Below, one piece after another: positions 3,731 to 7,732 of a stretch of 7,732 nucleotides of DNA. The notes under the pieces were generated by a model. It saw only the letters and a program-made list of their open reading frames with translations, had not been told where the DNA came from and searched no databases. The stretch is taken from positions 1 to 7,732 of the forward strand of contig JAKAUD010000172.1 in assembly GCA_021827885.1 (NCBI GenBank), in the 5' to 3' direction. The DNA comes from Thermoplasmata archaeon. Lineage in GTDB: Archaea > Thermoplasmatota > Thermoplasmata > Thermoplasmatales > Thermoplasmataceae. Numbering within the stretch: position 1 is the first letter of the stretch; the number at the start of each line of letters is the position of its first letter. Made by a program: the position numbers and the translations under genes.

Positions 3731-6283
3731 CTACTTGGGTTCTGTACTTTTGGAGCCTTCGGGTGTAAAGAACTGAATCATCTTTTCGAAACTGTCAAAG
3801 TGATATTTGTAAAATTCTTCTTCATTGACTCTAACGTAAACCCATTTATCTCCTGTAACTCTCTCTGCGTCTTCGCACCACATTATAGCCCTCTTGTCTT
3901 TGAACTCCACGTCCACGTCTTCTTCTCCCTTAGTTTCTGCAAGTACGTGCTTGTCTTCCATATTCACTATGAAGTCTGGACGGTAATGCCTTAGATCTCC
4001 ATTTGAGTCTCTGTATTCCATGAGAAATCCAACCTTAGGTGCATTCTTCGAAAATGCTTTAACGTCATCTGCAGGATCTAAAAAGCGAGAAAAGTTAACC
4101 TCAAGGTCGTTATCGCAAGGAACGTAATTGAATATGCACTTGTTGGCCTGATAAACTTTCTTCGTCCAGACAAAGGGCTGTGTTTCTGAGATCATTATTC
4201 TGTCGAATTTACTCGCTTCTCTCTCAGTAAATGCAAGATCCTTGAGGTTCTCTACAAAGGTATTTATAATTCTATCCTCAACTTCCGGCTCGCTGATTTG
4301 GAACAGAACCCTGGGGTCTTCTAAACTGACTTTCTGATCGAACAGTTTTCTTTGTATGTAGTCCTTAACAATTGGATATAGATCAGCGAACATGTTGGAG
4401 AGATTGAGTTTATTGAGTATACGTCCGGTGTAATATGCGATTACGCTCTTCACATCCTGTGGTACAGGTAGATCCCAGTTTCTCTCAACTTGCACTGCCC
4501 CAGTGATCATATCTATAGCCCGGTAGGTTGTTTTGAAAACCTTATTTTCCAGTTTTATGGAAAGAGGCGGGATCTTCTCTATAGTGCCTTCATTTATCTC
4601 GAATTCCCTAACAACTATAGCTGGAGTTAGAATGGGAATTTCTATATCGAATTCTTTTTTATCCATATCAACAAATATTGTTGTTAGATTGATTGGGTTT
4701 CCAAGGTTCGTAGTTCCAAACGATATATTTTCGTCCTTTTCCAGTTCTTCTATTATCTGCATCAGCCCTGGGGGCCCTAACACCTCTAAGACGTTTACGA
4801 AATCATTTACACTTGCATTCTCCTCTGGAAACATCTTCCTGAGCCCTCTTCCAATAACCTGTTCAGGAAGAACATTTCTTTCTGAGGTGTACGATCTCAG
4901 ACCAACTATGACATTCACATTGCGTACATCCCACCCTTCGTTAAGCATCATCGTACTTACTATAGCCTCGTAGGTGTTTTCATCGCTGTCAACGGTCTGT
5001 GCGAACTTCCTTGCCTCTTCGATATCTGATTTCGCTACTTCTCCTGTGCTGTCAGTATGTATTAATAGAACCTTGCCTGAGAGTTGGGGTAGTGTATCAA
5101 GATATTTCTTCAACTGATCGGCTTGCTTGTTGTCCGGGCATTGAAAAAATAATATCGGCTTCTTATTTAGCATTGTTAGAGCGTCTTTGTACTCCTGCCA
5201 CCTCTTGATACCGGCCTCGATCCATGCCCTATAGCGTTCAACAACGTTTGTGGATGTTATTTCAGTTGCATTTTGAACCATGCCCTTCAGTGGCCTCTTA
5301 ACTATGTTCATCTCTATTGCTTCTTTAAGCGTAAAATCAACTATAAGCCAAGGGAATAAAGCACCGTTCTCACCTCTGGGCGTAGCCGAAAAATCAAGCT
5401 CCATGTTAAAGCCTTTGCCATACCTCGATTCAAGAGTTTTATGGAGATCTATCAATATTTGCTTCCATCTCTTCTCGTAATTGTATATATGATGTGCTTC
5501 ATCCTTCAGGATCATTATGTTAGGTATCTTTTCTAAGACCTCTCTTATTCTGTTCTCCTGGGCTATGTTTGTTCTGTTCACTTCCTTTAGATCAAGAATC
5601 TCGTCCACGAGTTTATCGGCTTCCTTTTTCCTGTTAGCCTTATCCTGAAGTTGCTGTACATTAGTCAGAAAAAGAACAGAGTCAGGGATGTTGTTAATTG
5701 GGTCTTCCTTTAGGATGACTTTAAGATCGAAGAGATTCATCCATTCTGGTGGAATTAACGGTATCTCACGGAATATATTGCCAACCTGATAGTCCCTCTT
5801 CAAACGATCGTAGATCACATTCTTCTCTCCAGCAATCAACAGAAACTTGGAGGTGTAATCATCCTGATTTTCGAATTTATTATTGAAGTACTGCCATACG
5901 ATTGAAAGAGCCATAACAAAAGTCTTTCCAGAGCCTGTGGCCATCTTAAATCCGTAGAGGGGATAAATATCAAGATTAGGATCAAAAAGTTGGGGCCCTT
6001 CTCCAAATTCCCTTGCTAGATCTATAAATCCCCTCTTTTTCATAACCTCGTAAACATAAATTAGGGTCTCTATGGATTCCCTCTGAGCATACCAGAATTC
6101 GAATTTCTCGTTGTTTACTATATGATCTTCATTGAACCAAAAATCCAGCAATCTTTTGGTCGTTTTCGTTGTGCTCGGGTATCCTGAATTCCTCCATTCC
6201 TTAACGGCTAATCTTAATTTGTTAACGAGGTATGCCTTGCTTTTGTCTCTATTTTGTGGCAATAATATATCCGTAGGATTCAT
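3731..6283 (-). CDS. res: Type III restriction enzyme Res subunit (helicase-nuclease)
   Basis: This is an 850-aa superfamily 2 ATPase fused to a nuclease, the cutting and translocating subunit of a Type III restriction system. Motifs seen: Walker A ATGSGKT (115-121), DEAH (261-264), SATP (299-302), motif V NEGWDV (448-453), motif VI QVIGRGLR (475-482). The C-terminal part has YRPDF (767-771) then ETK (783-785), the PD-(D/E)XK active site, with Lys785 the expected catalytic lysine. Length is slightly short of the usual 900-1000 aa, but all motifs are present and no frameshift is seen, so it should be active. Target recognition is expected to come from Mod, encoded directly upstream with a four-base overlap. 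The ATG at 6281-6283 is preceded by GGTGA (6288-6292). The gene uses AGA/AGG for most arginines, with fewer CGN codons than the ATPase gene at 434. Confidence 0.93.
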   Translation of the reverse strand: MNPTDILLPQNRDKSKAYLVNKLRLAVKEWRNSGYPSTTKTTKRLLDFWFNEDHIVNNEKFEFWYAQRESIETLIYVYEVMKKRGFIDLAREFGEGPQLFDPNLDIYPLYGFKMATGSGKTFVMALSIVWQYFNNKFENQDDYTSKFLLIAGEKNVIYDRLKRDYQVGNIFREIPLIPPEWMNLFDLKVILKEDPINNIPDSVLFLTNVQQLQDKANRKKEADKLVDEILDLKEVNRTNIAQENRIREVLEKIPNIMILKDEAHHIYNYEKRWKQILIDLHKTLESRYGKGFNMELDFSATPRGENGALFPWLIVDFTLKEAIEMNIVKRPLKGMVQNATEITSTNVVERYRAWIEAGIKRWQEYKDALTMLNKKPILFFQCPDNKQADQLKKYLDTLPQLSGKVLLIHTDSTGEVAKSDIEEARKFAQTVDSDENTYEAIVSTMMLNEGWDVRNVNVIVGLRSYTSERNVLPEQVIGRGLRKMFPEENASVNDFVNVLEVLGPPGLMQIIEELEKDENISFGTTNLGNPINLTTIFVDMDKKEFDIEIPILTPAIVVREFEINEGTIEKIPPLSIKLENKVFKTTYRAIDMITGAVQVERNWDLPVPQDVKSVIAYYTGRILNKLNLSNMFADLYPIVKDYIQRKLFDQKVSLEDPRVLFQISEPEVEDRIINTFVENLKDLAFTEREASKFDRIMISETQPFVWTKKVYQANKCIFNYVPCDNDLEVNFSRFLDPADDVKAFSKNAPKVGFLMEYRDSNGDLRHYRPDFIVNMEDKHVLAETKGEEDVDVEFKDKRAIMWCEDAERVTGDKWVYVRVNEEEFYKYHFDSFEKMIQFFTPEGSKSTEPK

Positions 6284-6292
6284 ATCTTCACC
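6280..6292 (-). promoter_or_regulatory. ATGA stop-start overlap and ribosome-binding site of res
   Basis: On the minus strand, GGTGA (6288-6292) precedes ATGA (6280-6283), where the res ATG overlaps the mod TGA. This indicates translational coupling, which keeps restriction tied to prior synthesis of the modification subunit. Confidence 0.75.
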
Positions 6293-7732
6293 TTCAAAAT
6301 CTTGTTCGTGTCGTTGCCAAAGACATCTACGACCTTCACCATTATCTGGTATTCTCCACCTTCCTCATATTTATGTTTCGCTTCATATTCCACTTTAAGA
6401 TCTTTCTTTGTTCTATAACTCTGCCATTGATTATGGAATGTATCACCTTTAAAATCCCAATCAATGGCCCAGTAATCTATAAGTTGCCTCGTATCTTTCA
6501 AGTTCTTAAGGGCATCTAGAACGTCTGGTGAAGGCTTCAGATTAAAATCTTCAATTTTTAAAGTTATTTCCTTTTCGAATATACCATTGGATATACATAA
6601 ATAAGCCATTTCATTAAATTTAATGGAAGGAATTAGGTTTTTTTCAATAACTTGGTCTGGTATCTTAAGAAGTTTAAGGTCAAAATTTGTGCCTGCCAAG
6701 GCTGATTTTAGTTCGTTCACATTCGGTATCTGTATCAATCTAAGGTCTAATCCTTCCTTTTCAGCTATTTTCTTTGCAAGTTCATTAACTTCATAATTCC
6801 ATTCCCATCCTAACACATCGGCTTTGTTGAAATTATTACCAATACACTCTGAGATAAAGTTTCTGATCTCGTCCATTGATACTGGTGAGTTACTTGAACC
6901 AATGTGTACAGCCCTTTGTCCTTTTGTGGCATGGATGTATCGGAATCCGTTAAGCGGTTTTGCCTCGTATAATTTTATCATAAACGAGAGGTAGTCCTGA
7001 GGATTCTCCTTCCAATATGCAAGTTCATAATTTCCTATGTTCCAGAGTTCAAACGGCCTCGCGGGCCTGCCGTATTTATCCTTCTTCTCATCTACCAAAT
7101 CCTTTGAATTATTGATATCTAATAGCCTCTTCCTTGTAACTTGGATGGCATATTTTGATAGATCAGAACCTATCCACCTTCTTCCTAGTTTTTCAGCTAC
7201 AGCCAACGTAGTTCCAGAACCGCAGAAGAAGTCTGCGATAAGATCACCTTCGTTTGATGATGCCATTACTATTCTTTTGAGAAGATCTTCGTTCTTTTGA
7301 GTCGCAAAACCTAACTTCTCACTTGAGAAACTCATTATTTGTATTGAATTAAGTGTATCTAATTCGCTACAGTTCCAAGTATCTTCAATGGGATATCCCT
7401 TTCCTTCAGGAATTGACCCATCTCTTCTCCTATAATCCTTTGGGTAGTTTATGTACTCTTTATTAAAAGTAAAATCTTGATAATTCTTGGTGTAGAAGAA
7501 AATCATATCGTGATTCCTTATCCAATTTTTCGCTGAAGATTTATATCCGGATATCCAGCCAATCCTCCATATTATTTCTCTCTGGAAATTCTCATAGCCG
7601 AAAATCTCGTCACACATAATTTTTACATAGTGACTGACATGTTCGTCAAGATGGATATAAAAAGACCCATTCTCTGCTAAAAGCTCTTTCATTAAAATTA
7701 ATCTCTCGTACATATATCTAAGATAAGAAGCG
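6280..7732 (-). CDS. mod: Type III Mod subunit, beta-class N6-adenine DNA methyltransferase (5' partial)
   Basis: The frame stays open to the window edge, so the true start lies outside; Met at 7713 (used as residue 1 here) is internal, being preceded in frame by ASYLRY. Seen: MYERLILMKELLAENGSFYIHLD (written in two parts, MYERLILMKELLAENG and SFYIHLD), which in this family follows the catalytic DPPY motif, so DPPY should be just outside the window; a target-recognition region (about 40-128); TQKNEDLL (138-145); SAM-binding motif I DFFCGSGTT (161-169); and GSDLS (182-186). The order catalytic - recognition - SAM is that of beta-class enzymes. It transfers methyl from S-adenosylmethionine to adenine in the recognition site. 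Residues 205-410 are a long extension probably contacting Res, and 412-477 (DYWAIDWDF ... FGNDT) resemble a beta-sandwich PKD-like end domain. TQKN has Asn where Pro is usual. It is the upstream gene of the res operon. Confidence 0.92.
   Translation of the reverse strand, partial: ASYLRYMYERLILMKELLAENGSFYIHLDEHVSHYVKIMCDEIFGYENFQREIIWRIGWISGYKSSAKNWIRNHDMIFFYTKNYQDFTFNKEYINYPKDYRRRDGSIPEGKGYPIEDTWNCSELDTLNSIQIMSFSSEKLGFATQKNEDLLKRIVMASSNEGDLIADFFCGSGTTLAVAEKLGRRWIGSDLSKYAIQVTRKRLLDINNSKDLVDEKKDKYGRPARPFELWNIGNYELAYWKENPQDYLSFMIKLYEAKPLNGFRYIHATKGQRAVHIGSSNSPVSMDEIRNFISECIGNNFNKADVLGWEWNYEVNELAKKIAEKEGLDLRLIQIPNVNELKSALAGTNFDLKLLKIPDQVIEKNLIPSIKFNEMAYLCISNGIFEKEITLKIEDFNLKPSPDVLDALKNLKDTRQLIDYWAIDWDFKGDTFHNQWQSYRTKKDLKVEYEAKHKYEEGGEYQIMVKVVDVFGNDTNKILKVKI

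Noticed and set aside
3605..3994. 129-codon open frame on the plus strand
   Set aside because: More than half lies opposite the conserved nuclease end of res, and the rest is in the folded element; no ribosome-binding site or recognisable domain.
6280..7713. Reading mod as a complete 477-aa gene starting at 7713
   Set aside because: The frame stays open to the window edge with family-typical residues before this Met, and the essential DPPY motif is missing, so it must start outside the window.

Overview
The window is accessory DNA from a prokaryote. It carries two DNA-cutting gene clusters that converge on a non-coding, strongly folded stretch. An archaeal host is favoured but not proven: TTTATAAA boxes precede the first operon, ribosome-binding sites are of the GGAGG/GGTGA kind, and AGA/AGG and ATA codons are common. 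A thermophilic bacterium could look similar.

Left part (1-201): no supported gene. It holds two direct-repeat modules 56 bp apart, each running straight into a short palindrome built from GGTC/GACC, then a TATA-like box at 150-157.

Left operon (202-3139, plus strand): a 76-aa charged protein; a 724-aa Rad50/SbcC-like ABC ATPase with a CPVC zinc hook, started by TTG one base after the previous stop; and a 168-aa protein with a PD-(D/E)XK nuclease signature. This small protein + zinc-hook ATPase + small nuclease layout resembles the logic of Lamassu and ABC-three-component defence systems, but the proteins do not match any named system that I can recognise. It is the best candidate for an undescribed system here.

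Middle (3140-3730): about 590 bp without a credible gene, visibly richer in G+C than the flanking genes. An 8-bp stem (3377-3384 with 3663-3670) encloses three consecutive arms (3399-3415, 3419-3493, 3497-3648), each with its own perfect or near-perfect stem, like a large cloverleaf. A further hairpin (3684-3716) repeats the GAGGGG...GGGGTGAA loop of an inner hairpin (3569-3617), with base-paired changes in the stem. GC-GNA-GC mini-hairpin words recur throughout. It could be a structured RNA, a single-stranded-DNA folding element, or a non-autonomous mobile element.

Right operon (3731-7732, minus strand): a Type III restriction-modification pair. mod (beta-class N6-adenine methyltransferase, 5' end outside the window) overlaps res (helicase plus PD-(D/E)XK nuclease) by four bases (ATGA). 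Mod would read the target site and protect the host DNA; Res would translocate along and cut unmodified DNA. Together with the left operon this looks like part of a defence island.
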